DNA of 64,000 nt from Stenotrophomonas sp. MMGLT7 (GTDB lineage Bacteria; Pseudomonadota; Gammaproteobacteria; Xanthomonadales; Xanthomonadaceae). The notes beneath the pieces are model-generated. The model had not been told where the DNA came from, searched no databases, and worked only from the letters and a program-made list of their open reading frames with translations. Location: positions 62,001 through 126,000 of the forward strand of contig NZ_JAJOZS010000002.1 of the NCBI RefSeq assembly GCF_021168555.1. Reading direction: 5' to 3'. Made by a program: the position numbers and the translations under genes. Shown here piece after piece: positions 7,600-15,884 of this stretch (positions are counted from its first letter, which is position 1; each line of letters starts with the position of its first letter).

Positions 7600-9726
7600 A
7601 TGACTCCATACCTCCGCGGGGCGGTGTCCACGCCGCTCGCCGCCGCCGTCTGCCTGTCCCTGTCCGTTTCCGCGCCGGCACATGCGCAACAGGACGAACC
7701 CGGCACCCTGGACACCGTCGTCGTCTCGGCCTCGCGCGCCAACATGACCGTGGCCGAATCGCCGCAGACGGTGTTGATCATCGACAGGCAGCAGATCCAG
7801 CAGCAGTTGACGATCTCGAGCAACTCCTCGGATGTCCTGGCCAACCTGATCCCGTCCTACACCCCCAGCCGCGGCAAGATGAACGGCAGCGGCGAGACCC
7901 TGCGCGGGCGCTCGCCGCTGATCCTGATCGACGGCGTGCCGCAGTCCAACCCGATCCGGCCGACCGGGCGCGAGGCGCACACCATCGACTTCGGCATGGT
8001 CGAGCGCATCGAGGTCATCCAGGGCGCGAGCGCGATCAACGGGCTCGGTGCCACCGGCGGCACCATCAACATCATCACCCGGCGCCCGCAGGACGGCTCG
8101 CTCAACCAGCACATCGACGTGCAGGCCACGCTGCCGACCGACGAGACCCGCGCCGAGACCGCCAGCTACGAGACCCGCTACCGCGTCGATGGCCGCTCGG
8201 ACCGGTTCGACTACCTGTTCTCGGCCAGCTACAGCGACCAGGGCCTGTACGTGGACGGCAAGGGCCGGCCGATCGGCGCCGACAACACCCAGGGCGACCT
8301 GATGGACTCGCGCGGCTACGACGTGCTCGCCAAGCTCGGCTATCAGATCGACGACGCCCAGCGCCTGGTCGCCAGCGTCAACCGCTACCGCATCCGCAAC
8401 GACAACGACTACATCGGCATCGCCGGCGACCGCGCCCTGGGCATCCCCACCACCTCGGTCCGCGGCACTCCCGCAGGCACCGCGCCGCACAACGACGTGT
8501 GGACCTCCAGCCTGGCCTACACCCACGACGACCTGGCCGGCATGCAGCTGAGCGCGATGGTGTTCAACCAGGAGTTCGAGGGCCTGTTCGGCGCCGACGA
8601 CTCCAGCACCTTCCAGGACCCGCTGATCGCGCCGGTGGGCACGCTGTACGACCAGTCGCGCTCGGTCGCCTCCAAGTGGGGCAGCAAGCTCAGCCTGACC
8701 AAGGACGACCTGCTCGACTCGCGCCTGAAGCTGACCGGCGGCTTCGACCTGCTGGCCGACAGCGGCAAACAGGACCTCCACGGCACCGGCCGCACCTACG
8801 TGCCGGAGTCGGACTACCGCAACGTGTCGCTGTTCCTGCAGGGCGAGTACAAGCTGCTGCCGGAACTGACCCTGCATGCCGGCGTGCGCCGCGAGGAGGC
8901 CGAACTGGAGATCGACAGCTACCAGACCCTGTGGCGCTACAACCGGGTGGACGTGGAAGGCGGCAAGCTGGATTTCAACCAGACCCTTTACAACGTCGGC
9001 CTGGTGTACGAGCCGGTGCGCGACGTGACGTTCTTCGCCAGCTACTCCGAGGGCTTCGGCATGCCGGACGTGGGCCGCGTGCTGCGCGCCATCAATGTCC
9101 CGGGCGCCACCGTGGCCAGCCTCGGCGACCTGGAGCCGATCCTGACCAAGAGCGTCGAGGCGGGCACCCGCATCCGCCGTGGCGCGTTCGACATCGACCT
9201 GAGCTACTTCCAGTCCAACTCCGACCTCGGCACCCGGGTGGTGTCGGTCGATGGCGCCTTCATGATGAGCCGCGAGAAGACCCGCGTGCAGGGCGTGGAC
9301 GCCGCCGTCGCCTACCGCATCGACGAGGCGCATCGCGTGCGCCTGTCGTACGCGTATACGCGCGGGCGCTACGACAGCGACAACGACGGCAGCCTCGACG
9401 CGCGCCTGGACGGCCTGAACGTGGCGCCGAACCGCCTGATCGCCACCTGGTCGGCGGACTGGACGCCGCGACTGTCCACCTTCGTCCAGGCCCAGCACGC
9501 CTTCAGCCAGTCCTTCGACGAGGCGGCCAAGCGCTTCAGCGGCTATACCCTGGTGGACGCGACGGCCAGCTACCGGCTGCCCCGCGGCAGCCTGCGGCTG
9601 GGCGTGTCCAACCTGTTCGACAAGGACTACATCACCTACTACTCGCAGTCGGCGCTGGTGGAACCGCTGCGCTACTTCGCCGGCCGCGGGCGCACCGTCA
9701 CCGTGGGCTACTCGCTCGACTTCTGA
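7600..9726 (+). CDS. TonB-dependent outer-membrane receptor, probably for a ferric siderophore
   Basis: A 708-residue receptor. A signal peptide ends at about residue 29 (APAHA-QQ), a TonB box is at 38-44 (DTVVVSA), and the plug domain ends in the typical RIEVIQGASAINGLGATGG. A 22-stranded barrel finishes in an aromatic residue (GYSLDF). The plug wording SPQTVLIIDRQQI and the pattern NNDNDY suggest the siderophore-receptor branch, and the Fur-like site upstream supports a role in iron uptake. The substrate cannot be read from the sequence. I chose the ATG at 7600 since an upstream ATG in the same frame (7483) would bury the signal peptide. Confidence 0.9.
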   Translation: MTPYLRGAVSTPLAAAVCLSLSVSAPAHAQQDEPGTLDTVVVSASRANMTVAESPQTVLIIDRQQIQQQLTISSNSSDVLANLIPSYTPSRGKMNGSGETLRGRSPLILIDGVPQSNPIRPTGREAHTIDFGMVERIEVIQGASAINGLGATGGTINIITRRPQDGSLNQHIDVQATLPTDETRAETASYETRYRVDGRSDRFDYLFSASYSDQGLYVDGKGRPIGADNTQGDLMDSRGYDVLAKLGYQIDDAQRLVASVNRYRIRNDNDYIGIAGDRALGIPTTSVRGTPAGTAPHNDVWTSSLAYTHDDLAGMQLSAMVFNQEFEGLFGADDSSTFQDPLIAPVGTLYDQSRSVASKWGSKLSLTKDDLLDSRLKLTGGFDLLADSGKQDLHGTGRTYVPESDYRNVSLFLQGEYKLLPELTLHAGVRREEAELEIDSYQTLWRYNRVDVEGGKLDFNQTLYNVGLVYEPVRDVTFFASYSEGFGMPDVGRVLRAINVPGATVASLGDLEPILTKSVEAGTRIRRGAFDIDLSYFQSNSDLGTRVVSVDGAFMMSREKTRVQGVDAAVAYRIDEAHRVRLSYAYTRGRYDSDNDGSLDARLDGLNVAPNRLIATWSADWTPRLSTFVQAQHAFSQSFDEAAKRFSGYTLVDATASYRLPRGSLRLGVSNLFDKDYITYYSQSALVEPLRYFAGRGRTVTVGYSLDF

Positions 9727-9892
9727 GCCTCGCCGGCGGAGCGCTTGCGGAAGCCGCAGGCCGTTGCAGCAGGCGCTGCGCGGCCTGCCGGCGGCGGCCG
9801 GGTGGCCTGCTCGAGGGGCAGATTCGCGTAGGCGGGCCGCGTCGGGGTCCCGCCTCACGGGGCATCTCGACAGCCGCGGGCCGGCCCTCTCC

Positions 9893-10429
9893 TCAGTAGC
9901 GCTTGATCCCGGGCACCGTGCAGCCGGCGATCTGCGCGTGGGCCGACGCCGCGTTTTCCGCCTGCCCGCGCGCCAGGCGCGACTGCTCGATGGTCGACCA
10001 GTGGCGGCGGCACAGCGGCCCGGTCTTGGAGCCCAGTTCCACCGCGCGCAGGGCGTAGGTCTCCGCACCGGCGTAGTCGGCGGCCAGCAGCGCGATCTCG
10101 GCGCGCTCCTGCAGCAGCGACGGATTCTCCGGCGCCAGCTGCAGGGCCTGGTCCAATGCCCGGACCGCGCCGGCCAGGTCGCCGCTGCGCCGCTGCGCGT
10201 CGGCCTGCTCGCGCAGGTCCTCCACCTGCGGGTCGCGCAACGGCGCCACCGACAGCTCGGTATCGTCGGCGCCTGCGGCGGCATCGACCGCGGCCAGGCG
10301 CTGCGCCGGCGTGGTGGTGTCCACCGGCACGGATGCCGTGGGAGGCGGCGCGCTCACGCATGCCGACAGCAGCAGCGGCGGCAGGATGGCGGCCAGCAGG
10401 CGGGGCAACCGGCGCAGGTTACTGGACAT
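9893..10429 (-). CDS. TPR outer-membrane lipoprotein next to PBP1B (LpoP-like candidate)
   Basis: A 178-residue predicted lipoprotein. A signal peptide ends in the lipobox LLLSACV, and a proline/threonine-rich linker precedes a TPR-like region (about residues 70-160, with QADAQRRSGDLAGAVRALDQAL and AEIALLAADYAGAETYALRA). It starts 8 bp after the stop of the PBP1B gene on the same strand, so it is almost certainly co-transcribed. In Pseudomonas aeruginosa a TPR lipoprotein called LpoP, encoded beside PBP1b, activates that synthase from the outer membrane. Size, lipobox, TPR and position all fit, but orthology is inferred, so no symbol is assigned. Confidence 0.8.
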   Translation of the reverse strand: MSSNLRRLPRLLAAILPPLLLSACVSAPPPTASVPVDTTTPAQRLAAVDAAAGADDTELSVAPLRDPQVEDLREQADAQRRSGDLAGAVRALDQALQLAPENPSLLQERAEIALLAADYAGAETYALRAVELGSKTGPLCRRHWSTIEQSRLARGQAENAASAHAQIAGCTVPGIKRY

Positions 10430-10437
10430 GGCGGGAA

Positions 10438-12858
10438 TCACTCTGCGGGGGAGTCTGCGGGCGTGGCGGGTGCGGGCTGCTGCTGCGGCCGGTCGAGACC
10501 GAACCAGCTGCGCCAGCCGCCGCCTTCGTTCTGTTCGCCGTCCGGCTGCGGCTGGGTCGCCGCGCACGGCGCATAGGCCGGCGCATACCCGACCACGAAC
10601 GGGAACTGGCGCGCGCCGGGGCATCCGGGGTCGGTGCTGGCAGAGCCGCTGGCGCCCACCCATTGCCAGTCCAGGCCCTTGCCGTTGACCTTCAGCGGCG
10701 CGCTCGGCAGCCGCGAGAAGATGCCCGACCATACCCGCATCGCGCCGGTGGCGCCGTACAGGCCGGTCTGCTCGTTCTGGTCGTTGCCCATCCACACCAC
10801 CGCCAGGTGGTCGCCGGTGTAGCCGGCGTACCAGCTGTCGCGGCCGTCGTTGCTGGTGCCGGTCTTGCCTGCCGGCGACAGCCGGCCCAGGCCGTCGGAC
10901 AGCAGCTGGCGGCCGGTGCCGCCGGTCACCACCTGCTGCAGGCCGATGCCGATCAGGTTGGCGGCGATCGAATCGCCCTCCTGCGCCGCGGCCGGGGTCT
11001 TGTCGTAGCGCTTGAGCAGCTTGCCGTCCGGGGCGAGCACGCCGCGCACCGCATGCAGCGGCTGGATCTCGCCGCCGGAGGCCAGGAACTGGTACAGCTG
11101 CGCCATCGCGTACGGGCTCTGGTCGGTCGATCCCAGGATCAGTGCCGGGTTCGGATCGGCCTTGATGCCCGCCAGCACGTGGACCAGCTGGGCGATGCGC
11201 TCGGGCCCTACCTGCATGCCCAGCCGCACCGTGGCCTGGTTGTACGAATGCGCCAGCGCATCGACCAGCCGCACGGTGCCGTGGCTGCGGTTGTCGGAAT
11301 TGCCCGGCGACCAGTTGCGGCCGCGGCTGAGCTGCACCGTCACCGGCGAGTCGTCGACCCAGCTGGCCAGCGACCAGCGATCCGGCTGCGCCAGCGCCAG
11401 CAGGTAGACGAACGGCTTGAGCAGCGACCCCACCGGACGCTGCGCCTCGACCGCGCGGTTGAACCCGGGCTGCGCCACGTCGCGGCTGCCGACCACCGCC
11501 AGCACGTCGCCGTTGTGAACGTCGGTGAGCACCAGGCCGGCCTGCAGCGGCGGGCGCTTGCGCCCTTCCAGCGACTTGACGGTGCGCGTCACCGCGCCTT
11601 CGGCATAGGCCTGCGCCGCAGGCGACATGCCGGTCAGCACGCTCAGCCCGGCGCCCTGCAGCGCGCTTTCCGGGTAGTCGTGGGCCAGCTGCCGGCGCAC
11701 CAGGTCGATGTAGGCGGGGAAGCGGTTGGCCGCCACCAGGCCCGGATTGGCCGGTACGCCCAGCGGCGCGGCCAGCGCGCGCCGGTACTCGGCATCGTCG
11801 ATCAGCTTGTTGTCGTGCAGCCTGCCGAGCACGAAATCGCGGCGAGCCGTGGCCCGCTCCGGGTTGCGCCGCGGATCGTAGTACGAGGGCCCCTTCACCA
11901 GCCCGATCAGCAGCGCCACCTGCTCGGTGGTCAGCGAGTCCAGGTCGCGACCGAACCAGAACTCCGCGCCAGAGGACACGCCGTGGATCGCCTGGCTGCC
12001 GCGCTGGCCCAGGTAGACCTGGTTGAGGTAGGCCTCCAGGATCGTGCGCTTGTCGTAGCGCGCCTCCATGATCAGCGCGTACAGCACCTCGTTGAACTTG
12101 CGCGTCAGCGTCTGCTCGCGGCCGATGCCCAGCAGGCCGCTGCGCGCCAGCTGCTGGGTCAGCGTGCTGGCGCCCTGGCGGGTCTGCCCGCCGGACTTGA
12201 CCATCACCCACACCGCGCGGGCGATGCCGCTCAGGTCGATGCCGTGGTGATAGGCGAAGTCGCGGTCCTCCACCGCCTGCAGGCCGGTCACCAGCAGGTC
12301 GGGGGTCTCGTCGATGCGCACCAGCCGGCGCTCCTCCTGCTTCTGCCCGTACAGCGTGGCGATGCGCGCCGGATCCAGCCGCACCGCCTTGAGCGCCTTG
12401 CGGGTACCGGCCTCGCGCAGCGAAGCGACGCGGCCGCCGGACAGCGCCACCTCCACCTGCCGCGCCGGCACCTTGCCGTCCACGTCGATGTAGCCGCGGC
12501 TGGCGATGGCGAAGCGCCCGCCCTCCTGCGCATAGGTACCTGGCGCCTTGCCCTGGCCGTCGTCGCGGTAGGACGCCGCGTCCAGCTCGGTCTTGAGCGT
12601 GGCCGCGTCCAGCGCCTTGCCCGGCTCCAGCACCAGCGGCCGCGCGTACACGCGCGTGGGGATCTGCCAGCGCAGCTCGCCGAAGTGCCGGGTGACCTGC
12701 TGGTTCAGGTACAGGGTGTAGGGGATCAGGAAGCCCAGGCCCAGCGCAACGACGGCCAGGCCCCAGGTGATCAGCCGGTTCTGCCAGCGCGAGCCTGGGT
12801 CCTCGATGTCATCCTCGTCGTCAAGTTCTTCGGGGTCGTAGTCGTAGCGTCGGGGCAC
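10438..12858 (-). CDS. mrcB: Penicillin-binding protein 1B, bifunctional peptidoglycan synthase
   Basis: An 806-residue class A PBP. The order is an acidic cytoplasmic tail, a membrane segment at about 28-50, a UB2H-like regulatory domain, a GT51 glycosyltransferase (EDRDFAYHHGID and GASTLTQQLARS), and a transpeptidase with SLLK (active serine), HSYNQAT and KTGTSND. The UB2H-like region (RVYARPLVLEPG) marks PBP1B and is where lipoprotein activators dock in other bacteria. The start MPRRYDYDPEE is preceded by a purine-rich stretch. It is divergent from the glycosyltransferase gene and is followed by the TPR lipoprotein gene. Confidence 0.96.
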   Translation of the reverse strand: MPRRYDYDPEELDDEDDIEDPGSRWQNRLITWGLAVVALGLGFLIPYTLYLNQQVTRHFGELRWQIPTRVYARPLVLEPGKALDAATLKTELDAASYRDDGQGKAPGTYAQEGGRFAIASRGYIDVDGKVPARQVEVALSGGRVASLREAGTRKALKAVRLDPARIATLYGQKQEERRLVRIDETPDLLVTGLQAVEDRDFAYHHGIDLSGIARAVWVMVKSGGQTRQGASTLTQQLARSGLLGIGREQTLTRKFNEVLYALIMEARYDKRTILEAYLNQVYLGQRGSQAIHGVSSGAEFWFGRDLDSLTTEQVALLIGLVKGPSYYDPRRNPERATARRDFVLGRLHDNKLIDDAEYRRALAAPLGVPANPGLVAANRFPAYIDLVRRQLAHDYPESALQGAGLSVLTGMSPAAQAYAEGAVTRTVKSLEGRKRPPLQAGLVLTDVHNGDVLAVVGSRDVAQPGFNRAVEAQRPVGSLLKPFVYLLALAQPDRWSLASWVDDSPVTVQLSRGRNWSPGNSDNRSHGTVRLVDALAHSYNQATVRLGMQVGPERIAQLVHVLAGIKADPNPALILGSTDQSPYAMAQLYQFLASGGEIQPLHAVRGVLAPDGKLLKRYDKTPAAAQEGDSIAANLIGIGLQQVVTGGTGRQLLSDGLGRLSPAGKTGTSNDGRDSWYAGYTGDHLAVVWMGNDQNEQTGLYGATGAMRVWSGIFSRLPSAPLKVNGKGLDWQWVGASGSASTDPGCPGARQFPFVVGYAPAYAPCAATQPQPDGEQNEGGGWRSWFGLDRPQQQPAPATPADSPAE

Positions 12859-12970
12859 GGGAATGCGAGAATGTAAATTCCGGCGAGTCTAGCGCAGCCC
12901 TGTCGGTGGCGCGGGCCCGCCGCGTTTCCCGTTAAATTGCCGCACAGGGACGGGCGGGCTGGCGCGCGGG

Positions 12971-13002
12971 CTGACTGGCTGACTGGCTGGCTGGCTGGCT
13001 GG
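12971..13002. repeat. Tetranucleotide tract (CTGA/CTGG)8
   Basis: Eight consecutive 4-base units are seen: CTGA, CTGG, CTGA, then five CTGG. The tract lies between the divergent PBP1B and glycosyltransferase genes, 85-116 bp before the glycosyltransferase start. Tetranucleotide tracts of this kind can change length by slipped-strand mispairing. Confidence 0.9.
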
Positions 13003-13024
13003 CGCGACAGGATTGGCGCAATTC

Positions 13025-13065
13025 GAATCCCCGCGCACGGATGTGCGGGCTTCTGCGAAGGATTC
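13025..13065. repeat. 41-bp palindromic repeat, copy A
   Basis: The element is bounded by GAATCC and GGATTC and carries the hairpin CCGCGCAC-GGAT-GTGCGGG followed by the tail CTTCTGCGAAGGATTC. A near-identical copy lies between tolR and tolQ (39935-39975). Here it lies just ahead of the ribosome-binding site of the glycosyltransferase gene. Confidence 0.8.
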
Positions 13066-13086
13066 CATGTAAGGAGTTGCAACCCG

Positions 13087-15186
13087 ATGTCGATGTCCCT
13101 GGCCGATGCGCGCTACCTGCTGCAACGCGTGTCGGGCCTGATCCGCCGCGGCCTGTCGAGCCTGCGCGCACGCGGCTGGCGCGCCACCTGGCAAAGGGTG
13201 CGGGTGCGGACCGGCAGGCTGCCGGCCATGCGCGGGCAGCCGCTGTGGTTCCCGGACGAAGCGGAGTTCGCCGCGTTCGCGGTGCCGGCCAGCCTCACGC
13301 CCGTGGCCTCGATCGTGATCCCGGTCTACGACCAGTGCAGGCATACGCTGGCGTGCCTGCGCGCGCTGTCGACACATCCCCCGGCGACGGCATGCGAGGT
13401 ACTGGTGATCGACGACGGCAGCACCGACCAGACCGCCGCCTGGATGAAGCAGATCGAAGGCCTGCACTATCACCGCCGGCAGCAGAACGGCGGCTTCATC
13501 GCCGCCTGCAACGACGGTGCGGCGCTGGCGCGCGGCCGCTACCTGGTTTTCCTCAACAACGACACGGTGCCTCAGCCGGGCTGGCTGGATGCGCTGCTGG
13601 CGACCTTCGATACGCATCCCGATGCCGGGCTGGTGGGCGCGCAACTGCTCTATCCCGACGGGCATCTGCAGGAATCGGGCGCGCTGGTGTTCGCCGACGG
13701 CAGCGCCTGGAGCTACGGCCGCTTCGAGTCGCCCGAGGATCCGCGCTACGCCTATCTGCGCGAAGCCGACTACTGCTCCGGCGCGGCGCTGGCGATCCCG
13801 CGCGCATTGTTCGCGCAACTGGGCGGGTTCGATCGCCGCTATGCACCGGCCTACTACGAAGACACCGACCTTTCCTTCGCCGTGCGCGATGCCGGCCACC
13901 GGGTGCTGGTGCAGCCGGCCAGCCGCGTCGTCCACGACGAGGGTACCAGCCACGGCACCGATACCGGCAGCGGACTGAAGGCCTACCAGGTGCGCAATTC
14001 CAGCGTTTTCGCCGACAAGTGGTCGCAGGCGCTGGCACGGCAGCCGACCCTCGACGAGGTCGTGGGCCCGGGATTGCCGCATCGCCGCCAGCGGCAGATC
14101 CTGATCCTGGACGAAGCGGTGCCGCAGGTGGATCGCGACTCGGCCTCGCTGCGCCAGTTCAACCTGATCCGCCTGCTGTTGGCCGAAGGCGCACACGTGG
14201 TGTTCGTCCCCACCGGCCGCGAGCATGGCGGCCGGCACACCGAAGCGTTGCAGCGGCTGGGCGTCGAGGTCTGGTATGCCCCGTACCTGGGAGGCATCGG
14301 CAGCTGGCTGGCCGAGCATGGCAAGCGATTCGCCGTTGTCGTGGCAGTGCGCCACCACGTCGCCGGCGAATGCCTGCCGCTGCTGCGACGCTATGCGCCG
14401 CAGGCAAGGCTGGTTTTCGATACCGTTGACCTGCACTACCTGCGCGAGCGCCGCGGCGCCGAGGTGGCCGGCGATGCCGCCCTGCTACGTGGCGCCGAAC
14501 GCACACGTTCGCGCGAACTGGCGGTGATGCAGGCGATGGACGTCACCCTGCTGGTCAGCGAGGCCGAGCAGCACCAGTTGCGGCAGGACGCGCCGCAGGT
14601 CCGTACCGCGCTGCTCTCCAACCTGCACGAAGTCGCCGGTCCCGGCCTGCCGTGGTCGCAGCGGCGCGACCTGGTGTTTGTCGGCGGGTTCGGCCATCCG
14701 CCCAACGTCGATGCAGTGAAATGGTTCATCGCCGAGGTCCTGCCGCGGCTGCTGCCGCAACTGCCGCAGGTCCGCTTCCATTGCATTGGCGCCGGCGTGG
14801 CGGAGGACGTCCACGCCCTCGCCGCAGCGCAGCCGGCAGTGGAACTGCACGGTCATGTACCCGAACTGCAGCCGTGGATGGATGGAGTGCGCGTTGCGGT
14901 GGCGCCGCTGCGCTTCGGCGCCGGCGTCAAGGGAAAGATCAACCTGAGCATGGCTCACGGCCAGCCGGTGGTGGCCACCTCGTGTGCGGTGGAAGGCATG
15001 TACCTGCACGATGGCGAGGACGTGCTGGTGGCCGACGAGGCGCAGGCCTTCGCCGATGCAGTGGCCCGCCTCTACCTGGATCAGGCGCTATGGCAGCGGC
15101 TGGCCGACAACGGCTTGCGCAACGTCGCCGAGCATTTCTCGATGGATGCCGCCAAGGACACCGTGAGGCGCGTATTCCTTGAATGA
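13087..15186 (+). CDS. Two-domain glycosyltransferase (GT2 joined to GT4)
   Basis: A 699-residue cytoplasmic enzyme with two catalytic modules. The N-terminal GT2 domain (about 70-330) shows VIPVYDQC, VIDDGSTD, the DxD-like NNDTVPQPG and the acid/base YYEDTDLSF. The C-terminal GT-B module (about 350-690) shows VFVGGFGHPPNVDA, PLRFGAGVKGKI and the E-containing stretch VVATSCAVEGM. Proteins of this design usually extend surface polysaccharide such as O-antigen. The start at 13087 has AAGGAG 10 bases upstream, so I prefer it to an open TTG-initiated extension starting at 12937 that would read through the tetranucleotide tract. No other polysaccharide genes are adjacent. Confidence 0.85.
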   Translation: MSMSLADARYLLQRVSGLIRRGLSSLRARGWRATWQRVRVRTGRLPAMRGQPLWFPDEAEFAAFAVPASLTPVASIVIPVYDQCRHTLACLRALSTHPPATACEVLVIDDGSTDQTAAWMKQIEGLHYHRRQQNGGFIAACNDGAALARGRYLVFLNNDTVPQPGWLDALLATFDTHPDAGLVGAQLLYPDGHLQESGALVFADGSAWSYGRFESPEDPRYAYLREADYCSGAALAIPRALFAQLGGFDRRYAPAYYEDTDLSFAVRDAGHRVLVQPASRVVHDEGTSHGTDTGSGLKAYQVRNSSVFADKWSQALARQPTLDEVVGPGLPHRRQRQILILDEAVPQVDRDSASLRQFNLIRLLLAEGAHVVFVPTGREHGGRHTEALQRLGVEVWYAPYLGGIGSWLAEHGKRFAVVVAVRHHVAGECLPLLRRYAPQARLVFDTVDLHYLRERRGAEVAGDAALLRGAERTRSRELAVMQAMDVTLLVSEAEQHQLRQDAPQVRTALLSNLHEVAGPGLPWSQRRDLVFVGGFGHPPNVDAVKWFIAEVLPRLLPQLPQVRFHCIGAGVAEDVHALAAAQPAVELHGHVPELQPWMDGVRVAVAPLRFGAGVKGKINLSMAHGQPVVATSCAVEGMYLHDGEDVLVADEAQAFADAVARLYLDQALWQRLADNGLRNVAEHFSMDAAKDTVRRVFLE

Positions 15187-15299
15187 CTTCCGCGTGCCGA
15201 CGGTAACGAAGCAACGCCGGCGGAGAGGGGAAGCGCGTCCTCGGGCATAGCCGGCCGGGCAATCCACATGGTCCTGCGCGGACGGAGAATCTGGCGAGG

Positions 15300-15324
15300 T
15301 TCCGGGGCGGAGTCCGCCCCGGAA
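15300..15324 (-). terminator. Hairpin after the first small secreted protein
   Basis: Perfect 12-bp arms (TTCCGGGGCGGA and its complement) with a 1-base gap start 8 bases beyond the stop codon at 15332. No U-run follows on the minus strand, so termination would not be of the classic intrinsic type. Confidence 0.55.
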
Positions 15325-15331
15325 TTCAAGC

Positions 15332-15538
15332 TCAGATGTAGATACAGCCACGGTCGGTGCACACGGCAACGCGCAACCATATCCCGTCGAAGCACTGATA
15401 GATCGCGTTTCCATCCCGCACTTCCTGCCCCTCGTTCTCCGCAGTGCAGGGAATGCTCGGGAACGCCCACGCCGCTCCAGCCACGGCCAGCAGCGAAAGA
15501 AGGAACAATGCAGAGCCTGCTTTTGCCATTCTTTTCAT
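15332..15538 (-). CDS. Small secreted cysteine protein, paralogue 1
   Basis: A 68-residue exported protein of unknown function. A signal peptide (MKRMAKAGSALFLLSLLAVAGAAWA) is followed by a mature part of about 43 residues with four cysteines in the pattern PCTAEN-x-GQ, YQCFDG, VAVC and DRGC. It shares this pattern, its length and its signal start with the protein at 17654-17860. The conserved GN-x-x-YQC-x-x-G-x-W suggests a small disulfide-bonded fold. A hairpin lies directly after the stop. The function is not known to me; a periplasmic or envelope role is a guess. Confidence 0.75.
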   Translation of the reverse strand: MKRMAKAGSALFLLSLLAVAGAAWAFPSIPCTAENEGQEVRDGNAIYQCFDGIWLRVAVCTDRGCIYI

Positions 15539-15884
15539 GGAATACCCCATCCAGAAGTAAACCGCCGTCCATTGCGTTTCCACTGTCTCGCCGATTTGGC
15601 GGCAAGGCCGTTGCAGCAAGCGGCGGCGTACTGCCGCACCGCCTTGCCCGGCAAAAGTAGCACCGTCCCCGCCTCGGGATTCATGCGGCCCGTCACAATC
15701 GAAACCATCTCCCGGGGCCGGAAAATGGCCTCGTATCGCCATCCGGTCCCTTCAACCGGAGCCATCACGGGAGTTATCCGGACGCTGCCCCACCAATCCG
15801 TGCCGCCTCACCCCGCCCGGATGGGCTGGGACGATCGGTCGATCATTGCCGACCACTGTCCCATGCATTCGTTGGGGCCAACCC
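15539..15884. other. Intergenic region, no gene supported
   Basis: These 346 bp separate the first small secreted protein from the TPR protein; both are on the minus strand, so the small protein has its own leader here. Open frames across it look random, and I see no RNA gene or strong terminator. Confidence 0.5.

Noticed and set aside
12937-13086. Longer glycosyltransferase starting at a TTG at 12937
   Set aside because: It would read through the repeat tract, and the ATG at 13087 has a good ribosome-binding site; kept only as a finding.
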